Source of the DNA: Candidatus Bathyarchaeota archaeon
GTDB taxonomy: Archaea > Thermoproteota > Bathyarchaeia > Bathyarchaeales > WAQA01
NCBI GenBank assembly: GCA_015520475.1
Contig: WAQA01000072.1
Coordinates: 1 to 15,285, forward strand
Length of the DNA stretch: 15,285 nt
Direction: 5' to 3'
Notes under the pieces: model-generated
The model's database searches: none
Seen by the model: the letters and a program-made list of their open reading frames with translations, nothing else
Told to the model about the DNA's origin: nothing
Shown: piece after piece, positions 1-6,867 of the stretch
Layout of the letters: each line of letters begins with the position of its first letter
Numbering within the stretch: the first letter of the stretch is position 1
Made by a program: the position numbers and the translations under genes

Positions 1-1290
1 CCGATGATAATGACTAGAATCTGCGGTGTCTGCCCATGGGCTCATCATCTAGCATCTGCTAAAGCGGCAGATGAGGTCTTCGGCGTAGAGATCCCTGAGA
101 CGGCGAAGAAGCTTAGGGAACTCGCCTATATGGGCGACAAGATAAGAGATTTCATTCTTCACTTCTACCTTCTCTCAGGCCCAGATTTTGTTATGGGACC
201 TGAAACAGAATATAAGGAGAGGAATATCTTCGGAATAGTTAAGGCGTATCCTGAGATAGCGAGGAAGGTTATAAGGAGTCATCATCTCGCCCATAGAATA
301 GTTGAGATTGTGGCTGGGAAGAGGATACATCCAGTAGCAGCTGTTCCAGGAGGTTTCACTAAACCGTTAACTGATGAGGAGAGAAGAGAAGCTGCTGAGA
401 TGGCGAAGGAACTGTTAGACTTCGCATCTTTCACCATCAAATACGCAAAGGAAAACATTTTCCCAAAATACATTGATCTGGTGAAGGATCTTGCGGTGAT
501 AAGGACTGGCTTTCTAGGTTTAGTAAGGGATGACGGCTCCAACAGCTTCTATGAGGGAAAACTCAGAATGATGCAGCCTAACGGAGAATATGAGGATTTC
601 CAGCCGCAGAACTATCTGGATTATATAGCCGAACATGTTGAGCCGTGGACATATCTTAAGTTTCCCTATTATAGGAAGGCTGGAAGGATAGTTCTAGATC
701 CTGAGAACCCCATAGGGGTCTATCGGGTGAACACGCTTGCAAGAATAAATGTTTGCGATAAGATGTCTACTCCATTGGCTCAGGAGGAGCTAGAGGAGTT
801 TAGGAGAGAGTTCGGCCGTCCAGCCCAGCAGACCCTCCTCTTCCACTGGGCCCGGTTGATAGAGATGGTTTACGCGGCTGAACGTACGATAGAGCTGCTT
901 GAAGATCCTGAGATTACAGGTGAAGATGTTAGGGTTCCAGTGGAGCCTAGAGCTGCTCGTGGAGTCGGCTGTATAGAAGCAACGAGGGGAACGTTGATCC
1001 ATGATTATGAAACCGACGAGAATGGTATGGTGAGTGATGTCAATCTGATAGTTGCAACATGCCAGAACAACGCTGCGATAAATCTGGCAGTTAAAAAGGC
1101 TGCGCAGACCCTTATTAAGAATGGAAAATATGATCAAGGAGTATTGAACAAGATAGAGATGGTTATCAGAGCGTATGATCCATGCTTGAGCTGTGCCACC
1201 CACTATCTGCCTGGAAAATTAGCTGTTAAAATGTACATACTTGATCAAGACGGTAAAGTCCTTGATGTTCTAACCAATTATCAAGAATAA
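1..1290 (+). CDS. mvhA: NiFe-hydrogenase large subunit, group 3 (MvhA-like), 5' end cut by window
   Basis: Catalytic large subunit of a cytoplasmic NiFe hydrogenase, which splits or forms H2 at a Ni-Fe(CN)2CO centre. The reading frame is open at base 1, so the true start lies upstream; roughly 55 residues are probably missing compared with MvhA-type proteins. The N-terminal nickel-ligand motif RICGVCP followed by AHH is at the first visible residues, and the C-terminal motif DPCLSCATH is 28 residues before the stop. All four nickel-binding cysteines are present, and there is no sign of selenocysteine. The 28-residue tail after the last histidine would suit removal by a maturation peptidase. 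The sequence resembles F420-non-reducing (Mvh) hydrogenases that pair with HdrABC, and hdrA lies next to it, convergent. The small (MvhG) and delta (MvhD) subunits are not in the window. Family call is strong; the group 3c assignment is inference. Confidence 0.92.
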   Translation, partial: PMIMTRICGVCPWAHHLASAKAADEVFGVEIPETAKKLRELAYMGDKIRDFILHFYLLSGPDFVMGPETEYKERNIFGIVKAYPEIARKVIRSHHLAHRIVEIVAGKRIHPVAAVPGGFTKPLTDEERREAAEMAKELLDFASFTIKYAKENIFPKYIDLVKDLAVIRTGFLGLVRDDGSNSFYEGKLRMMQPNGEYEDFQPQNYLDYIAEHVEPWTYLKFPYYRKAGRIVLDPENPIGVYRVNTLARINVCDKMSTPLAQEELEEFRREFGRPAQQTLLFHWARLIEMVYAAERTIELLEDPEITGEDVRVPVEPRAARGVGCIEATRGTLIHDYETDENGMVSDVNLIVATCQNNAAINLAVKKAAQTLIKNGKYDQGVLNKIEMVIRAYDPCLSCATHYLPGKLAVKMYILDQDGKVLDVLTNYQE

Positions 1291-1313
1291 GAATGGGAGG
1301 CTGCGGTCACCGG

Positions 1314-1340
1314 GAGTACTGAGAGAGTATACTTCTTTTT
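1314..1340 (+). terminator. Possible transcription terminator after the hydrogenase gene
   Basis: An imperfect stem (AGTAC pairing with GTATACT across a two-base bulge, 1316-1332) is followed directly by a pyrimidine/T tract, CTTCTTTTT. Archaeal termination mainly needs a T-rich tract, so this is a plausible end for the hydrogenase operon 24 to 50 bases past its stop codon. No transcript data are available to support it. Confidence 0.35.
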
Positions 1341-1489
1341 ATCTTGATCTCGCAGGAAGACCCTGTCTGTAAGTGTTGGGGATGGGTTGTGGTTAGGCTT
1401 AAATATGATTTCTTAAGAGAAGTTGGGCTGTTCCTGTGTAGAGGAATCTTCGAGTGTCTAAATTGTGGAATAGGGGTATGGTGGGGGCC

Positions 1490-1579
1490 GTGAACTCTCC
1501 GAACCGGCAGATGTGGCTGATGTGCGTAAAACCCCAGCTAAACGCTGGAAACTCATCCGAAAAGGATGGAACAGTTCAC
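1490..1579 (+). ncRNA. Candidate multi-branched structured RNA of unknown family
   Basis: A closing stem of seven perfect pairs joins GTGAACT (1490-1496) to AGTTCAC (1573-1579). Inside it lie two tandem perfect five-pair hairpins: CCAGC/GCTGG (1534-1538, 1544-1548, loop TAAAC) and CATCC/GGATG (1554-1558, 1564-1568, loop GAAAA). A short CCG/CGG helix lies at 1499-1507. The size and seven-pair outer stem recall a tRNA, but no T-loop (TTCRA) or other tRNA consensus is present. The 3' side runs four bases into the end of convergent hdrA. It could be a stand-alone small RNA, a 3'-UTR element of the hydrogenase mRNA, or chance. The strand is uncertain because perfect stems read on both. Confidence 0.25.
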
Positions 1580-3945
1580 TGATCGCTTGTTGAGAAGTAC
1601 TCCTCCTCTATCTTTAGACGTGTCTCTTCAGGGACAGGGCCTATCTTAGATATTCTTGCAGCGAATGTCTCAAAGATGTTCAGTATCTTCTCGTACTGTG
1701 GAATCGTTGTTGTTGTATGGATTAGCCGTAATGGTTTAACGCCGTATCTTCTCAGCTCCCTCTTTAGCTTGATCACATGTTCCCTCAATCTTTCCTCGGT
1801 GAATACGCTGTCATCTCCCTCAACCAAGATTATGCCATCTGCGCCAGCGGCGAAGGCTGTTAAAAGATGCCTCAGCCCTACCCGTCCTGTACTTGGAACC
1901 CTTATTATTCTTATGTGTGGTGAGTAGCTGAGCCTTGTCTGCCCAGCAAGATCCGCTGATGCATAGGCGGTCTCCCCCTCTAGAAACGCTATTATCCTCG
2001 GCCTCTCTCCTCCCCTGCTCACCCCTTGGATCTGCGCTATTAACTGTTCTTCGCTGCAGTGATTCAGGTCGATCGCTGATCTTGGACAGTTAGGTATGCA
2101 TATTCCACATCCAACGCATGATATGGGGTTTATTCTCACCTCTCCACTGGAGGATTCGATTGCGTTAACTGGGCATATCTCTATACACGCACCACATCCA
2201 TCACATCTCTCCTGGATTACATAGGCTACTTCAGGAGATATTGAAGTTACACCCTTACCTAGAAATGTTGCAACTCTTGAGGCTGTTGCCATGGCCTCTA
2301 GGGTTGTCTCTCTAATATCCTTCGGGCTGAGTGCACATCCACATATATAGATGCCTTCACGTTGACTGTCGACAGGCATAAGCTTATAATGTCTCTCTAG
2401 AAAGAACCCGTCTGAACCTATGTGGATTCCAAGTTTCCTCCCTATATCCTCAGCTGTTGGATGTGGAATTATACTTAAGCTAAGTACAACCATGTCGAAT
2501 AGTCCCTCTATCCTAGCTCCTAGAAACGTATCTTCAGCTCTTACGAATATCCCATTATCTGTCGGTGTAACCTCTGCAACTCTTCCCCTAACAAACCTCA
2601 CTCCATGCTCCTGCGCGTTTATATAGAACTCTTCATATCCCTTCCCATCAGCTCTAATATCTATGTAGAATATCCATGGTTCAGCGTCTGGCACGGCCTT
2701 TTGGAGTAGTAGGGCCTGCTTTATCGCCGCCATACATCCGATCTTGCAGCAGTGTTTCTTTCCTTTATCCCCATCAAGCATTCGGCTGCCAACGCAGAGT
2801 ATGAAGGCCACCTTCTTCGGCATCTTCCCATCTGATGGTTTATGTATCCCTTGTATCATAAGCCGTTCGAACTGTAGATTTGTTATGATGTCTGGGTGCA
2901 GTCCGAAACCGTACTCTTTAAGATTGTATGGGTCAATCTGATCGAATCCCGTTGATATGATTATTGCGCCTACATCCAGCTCCACCATTTCCTCTTTCTG
3001 CTCAAAGTTTACGGCGCCTCCCTTACAGAATCTTTCACATACTCTGCATACTCCCTTAGTGAAGTATAAGCAGTTCCTCTTATCTATTACATACGCGTTT
3101 GGAATGGCCTGTTTGAATGGTATATAGATGGCTTTACGTTGGCTCAGTCCAGCCTCGAACTCGCTTGGAACCTTAACTGGACACTTCTTAGAGCATTCTC
3201 CGCAGGCTGTACATCTCTCTTCATCTATAAATCTTGGATGTTTAATGATGAGGGCCCTATAATTCCCTGGAGATCCCTCTATTGATGAAACTTCACTCAT
3301 TGAGAGGATGCTGATGTTCGGATGCTGTGATGCATATACCATCTTAGGCGTGAGTATACAAGATGAACAGTCCAAGGTTGGAAATGTCTTGCTTAGCTGG
3401 GCCATGTGCCCTCCAATACTTGGACTCCTCTCCACCAAGTACACTTTATATCCTTTGTCAGCTAACTCTATTGCAGCGATTATCCCTGCAACTCCCCCTC
3501 CAATAATCAGAACATCCCTGTTTAACTTTATGTTCTTCAGCTCTAACGGTTTGAGGAAGCGGCTTCGCTCAACAGCTCCGCGGATGAGATCAATGGCCTT
3601 CATGGTTGCCTTCTCTCTATCATCATGAACCCAGCTGCATTGCTCTCTAATATTTACCATCTCCAGCAGATACGGGTTTAATCCAGCTGACTTGACTGTC
3701 CGCCTGAAAGTCTCCAGATGCATCCTCGGAGAACAGGACGCTATCACTATCCTGTTAAGATCATACTCTTTTATCCCGTTTATTATCATGTTCTGTCCTG
3801 GATTGCTGCATACGTACTCGTTCGTTTCGGATACTTCAACCCCGCTGAGATGTGAAGCTACCTCCCTTACCCTCTCAACATCTACAACATCACTTATGTT
3901 CCCGCCGCAGTGGCATATATACACGCCTATACGGGCGCCTTCCAT
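1576..3945 (-). CDS. hdrA: HdrA, heterodisulfide reductase subunit A, with C-terminal cysteine-less MvhD-like domain
   Basis: FAD-containing core of the Hdr complex, which receives electrons and passes them to HdrC/HdrB and probably ferredoxin by flavin bifurcation. In order (789 residues): N-terminal HdrA domain with cysteines C11, C13, C46, C71 and C103; FAD-binding GGGVAG at 149-154; HdrA signature DCSSCILTPKM at 192-202; inserted ferredoxin-like region with C245, C248, C251, C255 and C292, C300, C303, C307; a HCCKIGC segment at 398-404; a C-terminal 2x[4Fe-4S] ferredoxin with C581/584/587/591 and C610/613/616/620; then an MvhD-like domain, about 650-785. Typical HdrA is near 650 residues, so the extra length is the fused MvhD part. 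That part keeps ADLAGQTRLSY and RIIRVPSTGRV but has no cysteine after C630, so it cannot bind the usual [2Fe-2S] cluster. Start ATG at 3945. The gene is divergent from hdrCB and convergent with the hydrogenase gene. Confidence 0.93.
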   Translation of the reverse strand: MEGARIGVYICHCGGNISDVVDVERVREVASHLSGVEVSETNEYVCSNPGQNMIINGIKEYDLNRIVIASCSPRMHLETFRRTVKSAGLNPYLLEMVNIREQCSWVHDDREKATMKAIDLIRGAVERSRFLKPLELKNIKLNRDVLIIGGGVAGIIAAIELADKGYKVYLVERSPSIGGHMAQLSKTFPTLDCSSCILTPKMVYASQHPNISILSMSEVSSIEGSPGNYRALIIKHPRFIDEERCTACGECSKKCPVKVPSEFEAGLSQRKAIYIPFKQAIPNAYVIDKRNCLYFTKGVCRVCERFCKGGAVNFEQKEEMVELDVGAIIISTGFDQIDPYNLKEYGFGLHPDIITNLQFERLMIQGIHKPSDGKMPKKVAFILCVGSRMLDGDKGKKHCCKIGCMAAIKQALLLQKAVPDAEPWIFYIDIRADGKGYEEFYINAQEHGVRFVRGRVAEVTPTDNGIFVRAEDTFLGARIEGLFDMVVLSLSIIPHPTAEDIGRKLGIHIGSDGFFLERHYKLMPVDSQREGIYICGCALSPKDIRETTLEAMATASRVATFLGKGVTSISPEVAYVIQERCDGCGACIEICPVNAIESSSGEVRINPISCVGCGICIPNCPRSAIDLNHCSEEQLIAQIQGVSRGGERPRIIAFLEGETAYASADLAGQTRLSYSPHIRIIRVPSTGRVGLRHLLTAFAAGADGIILVEGDDSVFTEERLREHVIKLKRELRRYGVKPLRLIHTTTTIPQYEKILNIFETFAARISKIGPVPEETRLKIEEEYFSTSDQ

Positions 3946-3972
3946 CTTCTAAACCTTCCATTCAGCTTTGTC

Positions 3973-4005
3973 AAGTATCCGCTTACGATTTTTACTTGGA
4001 TACTT
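3973..4005 (-). promoter_or_regulatory. Inverted repeat in the hdrA leader
   Basis: AAGTATCC (3973-3980) and GGATACTT (3998-4005) form a perfect 8-bp inverted repeat with a 17-bp spacer. It starts 28 bp upstream of the hdrA start codon. It could be an operator for hdrA or a hairpin in the hdrA leader RNA. A possible hdrA TATA-like stretch (AAATATATCT on the minus strand, about 4043-4052) would place the repeat just downstream of the transcript start. No partner protein is identified. Confidence 0.4.
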
Positions 4006-4055
4006 CTCTAAATAATACTCTCCAGAGAATAGTTATCCCATAAAAGATATATTTG

Positions 4056-4075
4056 TTACTGTATATATACTGTAA
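4056..4075 (+). promoter_or_regulatory. TATA box / near-palindromic operator of the hdrC-hdrB operon
   Basis: A 20-bp near-palindrome has TTAC at 4056-4059, the perfect palindrome GTATATATAC at 4061-4070 and GTAA at 4072-4075; only the two T's at 4060 and 4071 break the symmetry. The AT core is a good archaeal TATA box: it is about 35 bases before the chosen hdrC ATG at 4101, giving a transcript start near 4090 and a leader of about 10 bases. A repressor bound here would block TBP. The small winged-helix protein encoded at 5536-5772 in the same operon is an obvious candidate, by inference only. Confidence 0.55.
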
Positions 4076-4100
4076 ATATACATTAAGGAAGCTGAAGGGG

Positions 4101-4637
4101 ATGCCTCTGGCGGCTGAAACGCGGAGACGAGTAATACGTCTGGAAGAGATAAACGATGCCTTCTCAAGGGAGGTTATTAAGGCTGGAGGGGAAAAACTCT
4201 ACGTATGCTTCCAATGTGGAACCTGTACAGCGTCCTGTCCAATATTCAAGTTCGACGAATCATATAATCCCCGCCTAATAATAAGATCAGCCGTTCTAGG
4301 CTTAATGGATCGAATATTAAACAATGACATGTTATGGTTATGTGCGGCCTGCTACTCCTGTACAGAGAGGTGTCCACGTGGCGTTCGACCAGCTGAAGTG
4401 ATAAGGGCAATAAGGAACATAGCTGCTGAGAAGGGATATATACATGAATTCTTCAAGACACAGGCAGATACGATCATAAATTATGGTAGGATATGGGAGG
4501 AAGAAGAATTCGTTAATGAGATGAGGGAGGATATGGGGCTCCCACCAGTTCCATCAGTAAACCGTGAAGAAGTTAAGAAGATCCTGGAATATACCAAAGT
4601 TAAGAAGATCCTGGCGTCTGGGGAGGGGGAGGATTAA
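4101..4637 (+). CDS. hdrC: HdrC, heterodisulfide reductase subunit C
   Basis: Iron-sulfur subunit that carries electrons from HdrA to HdrB. The protein of 178 residues holds two [4Fe-4S] motifs, CFQCGTCTASCP (C36, C39, C42, C46) and CAACYSCTERCP (C81, C84, C87, C91), in the spacing normal for HdrC. No membrane segment is present, so it is the soluble type rather than HdrE-linked. A TTG at 4053 would lengthen the frame by 16 codons, but it falls inside the TATA box, so the ATG at 4101 is preferred. It opens the long plus-strand gene train; hdrB follows three bases after its stop, with a strong GGGGGAGG ribosome site in the 3' end of hdrC. Confidence 0.9.
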   Translation: MPLAAETRRRVIRLEEINDAFSREVIKAGGEKLYVCFQCGTCTASCPIFKFDESYNPRLIIRSAVLGLMDRILNNDMLWLCAACYSCTERCPRGVRPAEVIRAIRNIAAEKGYIHEFFKTQADTIINYGRIWEEEEFVNEMREDMGLPPVPSVNREEVKKILEYTKVKKILASGEGED

Positions 4638-4640
4638 CTG

Positions 4641-5507
4641 ATGAAGTATGCATATTTCCCTGGATGCGTCACCCCCCTCAGAGAGAACTCCTATGAACTC
4701 TCAGCCAGGAGAGTGCTTGAGAAGCTTGGTGTTGAACTGGTGGAGCTTGAGGGAGCGAATTGCTGCGGCTTCTTCCTGGACGCGGTTGATCATTTAAGTT
4801 CCATAGTGTTAGCTGCAAGGAACCTATGCCTAGCAGAGGATATTGGATGCCACATTATAACGTTATGTCCAACATGTTCCGGGCACTTCACTAGGGTGAA
4901 GGCTGAACTCTCAGAGAATCCGAAGTTGATGAATGATGTAAATAGGGTCCTGAGCAGTGTGAATAGAAGGTTCATCGGATCCTCAGAAGTGAAGCATATT
5001 GCAAGGGTGCTGGTGGAGGATGTAGGGGTGGAGGCGATAAAGAAGACTGTCACTAAACCGTTGACCCGCCTCAGAGTTGCCCCTCACTATGGATGTCATA
5101 TAATGAAGCCCTCAACCGAGATCAGGTTCGACAGTCCAGAGAATCCTAGGCTGTTAGACTCGCTGATTGAGGCTACAGGCGTGAAATGTGTAAATTATAT
5201 GGAGAAGAGGATGTGCTGCGGCGCTCCAGTGATGGGTGTAGACTTAAAACTATCAATAGAGGTTGTCAGGGAGAAGCTGAGAAGCATTAAGAAGGAGAAG
5301 GCTGATGCAATAGTAACTATCTGTCCATTCTGCCATACCCAATTCGACTTGAACCAATCTAGAATCGAGGAGGAGTACGGTGAAACCTATGAGATACCCG
5401 TCCTACATTACACTCAACTTTTAGGTTTGGCTCAGGGCTACGAACCTGATGACCTAGGACTATACGAGAACAGGGTGATGGTTGACGATCTGCTAAGCCT
5501 CATCTAA
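4641..5507 (+). CDS. hdrB: HdrB, heterodisulfide reductase subunit B
   Basis: Catalytic subunit that cleaves or forms disulfides on two noncubane [4Fe-4S] clusters. The protein of 288 residues has both CCG domains complete: C9, C41-C42, C76, C79 (CX31CCX33CXXC) and C152, C192-C193, C228, C231 (CX39CCX34CXXC). Full ligand sets at both sites argue for a true disulfide-active HdrB rather than a degenerate glycolate oxidase or LutA-like relative. The native methanogen substrate is CoM-S-S-CoB; nothing in this window makes those thiols, and the next genes encode a lipoyl carrier and lipoate assembly, so a lipoyl disulfide is an alternative partner (inference). It is three bases downstream of hdrC and 28 bases upstream of the winged-helix gene. 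Confidence 0.92.
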   Translation: MKYAYFPGCVTPLRENSYELSARRVLEKLGVELVELEGANCCGFFLDAVDHLSSIVLAARNLCLAEDIGCHIITLCPTCSGHFTRVKAELSENPKLMNDVNRVLSSVNRRFIGSSEVKHIARVLVEDVGVEAIKKTVTKPLTRLRVAPHYGCHIMKPSTEIRFDSPENPRLLDSLIEATGVKCVNYMEKRMCCGAPVMGVDLKLSIEVVREKLRSIKKEKADAIVTICPFCHTQFDLNQSRIEEEYGETYEIPVLHYTQLLGLAQGYEPDDLGLYENRVMVDDLLSLI

Positions 5508-5535
5508 CAATTAAGGGATTGGAAGGCGTTGTGAT

Positions 5536-5772
5536 ATGAAGAGGAAACTTGATAGAGACAGGTTAAAGATTATCTATGAAAGGAATAGGGAGCGGGGAAT
5601 GATTATAGAGGCCATTAAAAGGAGAGGGGCGGCGACGATCTCGGAGATTGCTGAGATAACTGGGCTGGAGAAGGAACGGGTTCTAACCCATATCATCGCA
5701 CTTCAGCAGCTTGGAAGACTGGAGATTACAGGTGAAAGAGAATACGAGTTCATATACTCCCTATCCAGATGA
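5536..5772 (+). CDS. Small winged-helix DNA-binding protein
   Basis: A 78-residue protein, almost entirely one winged helix-turn-helix. After a charged helix (residues 1-28), the segment ATISEIAEITGLEKERVLTH forms helices 2 and 3, followed by a leucine-rich helix and a short wing, GRLEITGEREYEFIYSL. No metal-binding or ligand domain is visible and it has no cysteine, so it does not look like a direct redox or metal sensor. It lies within the operon between hdrB and the lipoyl-carrier gene with short gaps (28 and 44 bases). Probable transcription regulator, perhaps acting on the near-palindrome at 4056-4075. Fold call is good; target and signal are unknown. Confidence 0.75.
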   Translation: MKRKLDRDRLKIIYERNRERGMIIEAIKRRGAATISEIAEITGLEKERVLTHIIALQQLGRLEITGEREYEFIYSLSR

Positions 5773-5816
5773 GGCTTCCAAAGATGAGATAGAAAAGGGT
5801 CAAATAAGATTAGATA

Positions 5817-6269
5817 ATGGAGATGATGAGCTGGATGGTTAAACTCTTCGGTAAGTATGAGTATCCTGAAGGATTATACTACTCTAAGGATCACCTCTGG
5901 GCTAAAGTTGAAGGCGAGAATGTACGTGTAGGAATAACGGACTTCGCTCAACAATTGGCTGGAAGGATACGCTTCGTAAGGTTGAGGCCTCCTGGAAGAG
6001 AAGTTAAGCGGGGAGGGGCTCTTGGAACAATGGAGACTGGAAAGTGGGTTGGACCGCTAAGGTCGCCTGTCAGCGGGGTCATAATGGAGAATAACAGGAA
6101 CCTGAGGAGAAAGGCGAGTTTGATGAATGATGACCCCTATGGGGAGGGGTGGATATCCATCATTAAACCGTCAAACCTAGAGGAAGAACTTAAAGATTTA
6201 ATGGTTGACATAGATGATCTAAAGAAGTGGCTGGAGAAGGAGATCGCTAAATACTCAAAGGAGAAGTAA
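5817..6269 (+). CDS. lbpA: GcvH/LbpA-like lipoyl-carrier protein
   Basis: Carrier protein of the glycine cleavage H-protein fold that holds lipoate on a lysine. Family landmarks are clear: KDHLWAKVEGENVRVGITDFA (about 24-44), the lipoylation region ETGKWVGPLRSPVSG with lysine K76, and NDDPYGEGWISIIKPS (104-119). Classical GcvH has ESVKAA around the lysine; the ETGKWVGP form here and the extra charged C-terminal helix (about 120-150) set it apart. It stands beside hdrCB and lipoate-assembly genes, with no gcvP or gcvT in the window, which favours the lipoate-binding protein (LbpA) role of Hdr-like systems over glycine cleavage. Several in-frame ATGs (codons 1, 3, 4, 7) make the exact start uncertain. 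Carrier role is confident; the physiological partner is inferred. Confidence 0.82.
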   Translation: MEMMSWMVKLFGKYEYPEGLYYSKDHLWAKVEGENVRVGITDFAQQLAGRIRFVRLRPPGREVKRGGALGTMETGKWVGPLRSPVSGVIMENNRNLRRKASLMNDDPYGEGWISIIKPSNLEEELKDLMVDIDDLKKWLEKEIAKYSKEK

Positions 6270-6297
6270 TCCATCATCATGGGAAGAAATATTAAAG

Positions 6298-6753
6298 ATG
6301 AGAGATGTAGAGGAGAAACCTAAGAAGATAAGGTGTATGGTCAGAGTAGTATGGGATATGGAGAGCGGAGGAGTATCCTATATACGGGATCTAACTCCGC
6401 TGATTCTAGATACTCCTGTAGAGTTCGGTGGAAGAGGAAGATCCTACTGTCCAGATGAACTCTTCCTATCGGCTATAGGCGGATGCCTCCTCACGACATT
6501 CCTCTACTTCAAGAGAAGATTAAGACTGAACATTAAGGGGTTACAAGTCTCAATTTATGGATCCACAGATCTAATAGGCCCTGAAGGATATAGGATAACA
6601 GGTATAACAGCCGTTATCCATGTGGAGGTAAATGTGGAGGAGAAGGAAAAGACTGAGGAATGCATAGAATTAACACGTGAATACTGTCACTTAACCCGCT
6701 CGCTGGAACATACAATCCCCATAAAGATAAAGCATGAAATAAGAACTGTATGA
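6298..6753 (+). CDS. OsmC/Ohr-family thiol protein
   Basis: Small protein (151 residues) of the OsmC/Ohr fold. The first family cysteine is C63 in PDELFLSAIGGCLLTTF at the start of the long central helix; the second is C130 in TREYCHLTRSL. Additional cysteines are C13, C51 and C122. Members are usually thiol peroxidases, and bacterial Ohr is known to be re-reduced by lipoylated proteins. Its position 28 bases after the lipoyl-carrier gene makes that carrier a natural electron donor (inference). It might instead handle persulfide or another thiol intermediate. It is the last gene before a 110-bp gap that contains an inverted repeat. Confidence 0.82.
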   Translation: MRDVEEKPKKIRCMVRVVWDMESGGVSYIRDLTPLILDTPVEFGGRGRSYCPDELFLSAIGGCLLTTFLYFKRRLRLNIKGLQVSIYGSTDLIGPEGYRITGITAVIHVEVNVEEKEKTEECIELTREYCHLTRSLEHTIPIKIKHEIRTV

Positions 6754-6789
6754 TAAAATGTTCCTTTTCATCTGCTAAACGTGAATGTT

Positions 6790-6867
6790 ATGGAGGATCT
6801 ATTCCTGGACATGTCTGGATCGAGTAGGGTTAGATCCTCTGCTGATGGAGGTTCAATTAGACGATGA
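6790..6867 (+). CDS. Possible 25-codon leader ORF coupled to the first radical SAM gene
   Basis: ATG at 6790 opens 25 codons that end at a TGA (6865-6867) sharing ATGA with the start of the next gene (6864). The peptide is MEDLFLDMSG followed by a Ser/Arg-rich stretch, with no recognisable motif. The four-base stop/start overlap is the same coupling seen between the ligase and flavoprotein genes further on. No strong ribosome site precedes it, and an open run of this length easily arises by chance, so confidence is low. Confidence 0.15.
   Translation: MEDLFLDMSGSSRVRSSADGGSIRR
6793..6839 (+). repeat. Inverted repeat upstream of the lipoate-assembly genes
   Basis: GAGGATCTA (6793-6801) and TAGATCCTC (6831-6839) form a perfect 9-bp inverted repeat with a 29-base loop that itself contains the palindrome GACATGTC. 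It occupies the only sizeable gap (110 bases) between the osmC-like gene and the lipS genes. It could be a leader-RNA hairpin, an operator separating hdr and lip expression, or an mRNA processing site. Confidence 0.4.

Noticed and set aside
1490..1579. tRNA gene, suggested by a 7-bp outer stem and about 90-base length
   Set aside because: There is no TTCRA T-loop, the would-be T-arm loop has five bases, and no recognisable D or anticodon arm is present.
1676..3952. Several short plus-strand open frames across hdrA
   Set aside because: All are antisense shadows of the hdrA gene, which has clear domain content over its whole length.
4053..4637. Longer HdrC starting at a TTG at 4053
   Set aside because: The extra 16 codons lie inside the TATA box and expected promoter; the ATG at 4101 gives a normal HdrC N terminus.
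5817..6269. Ordinary glycine-cleavage H protein
   Set aside because: No gcvP, gcvT or lpd gene is near, the lysine site differs from the usual ESVKAA, and the neighbours are Hdr and lipoate-assembly genes. Not excluded for the wider genome.
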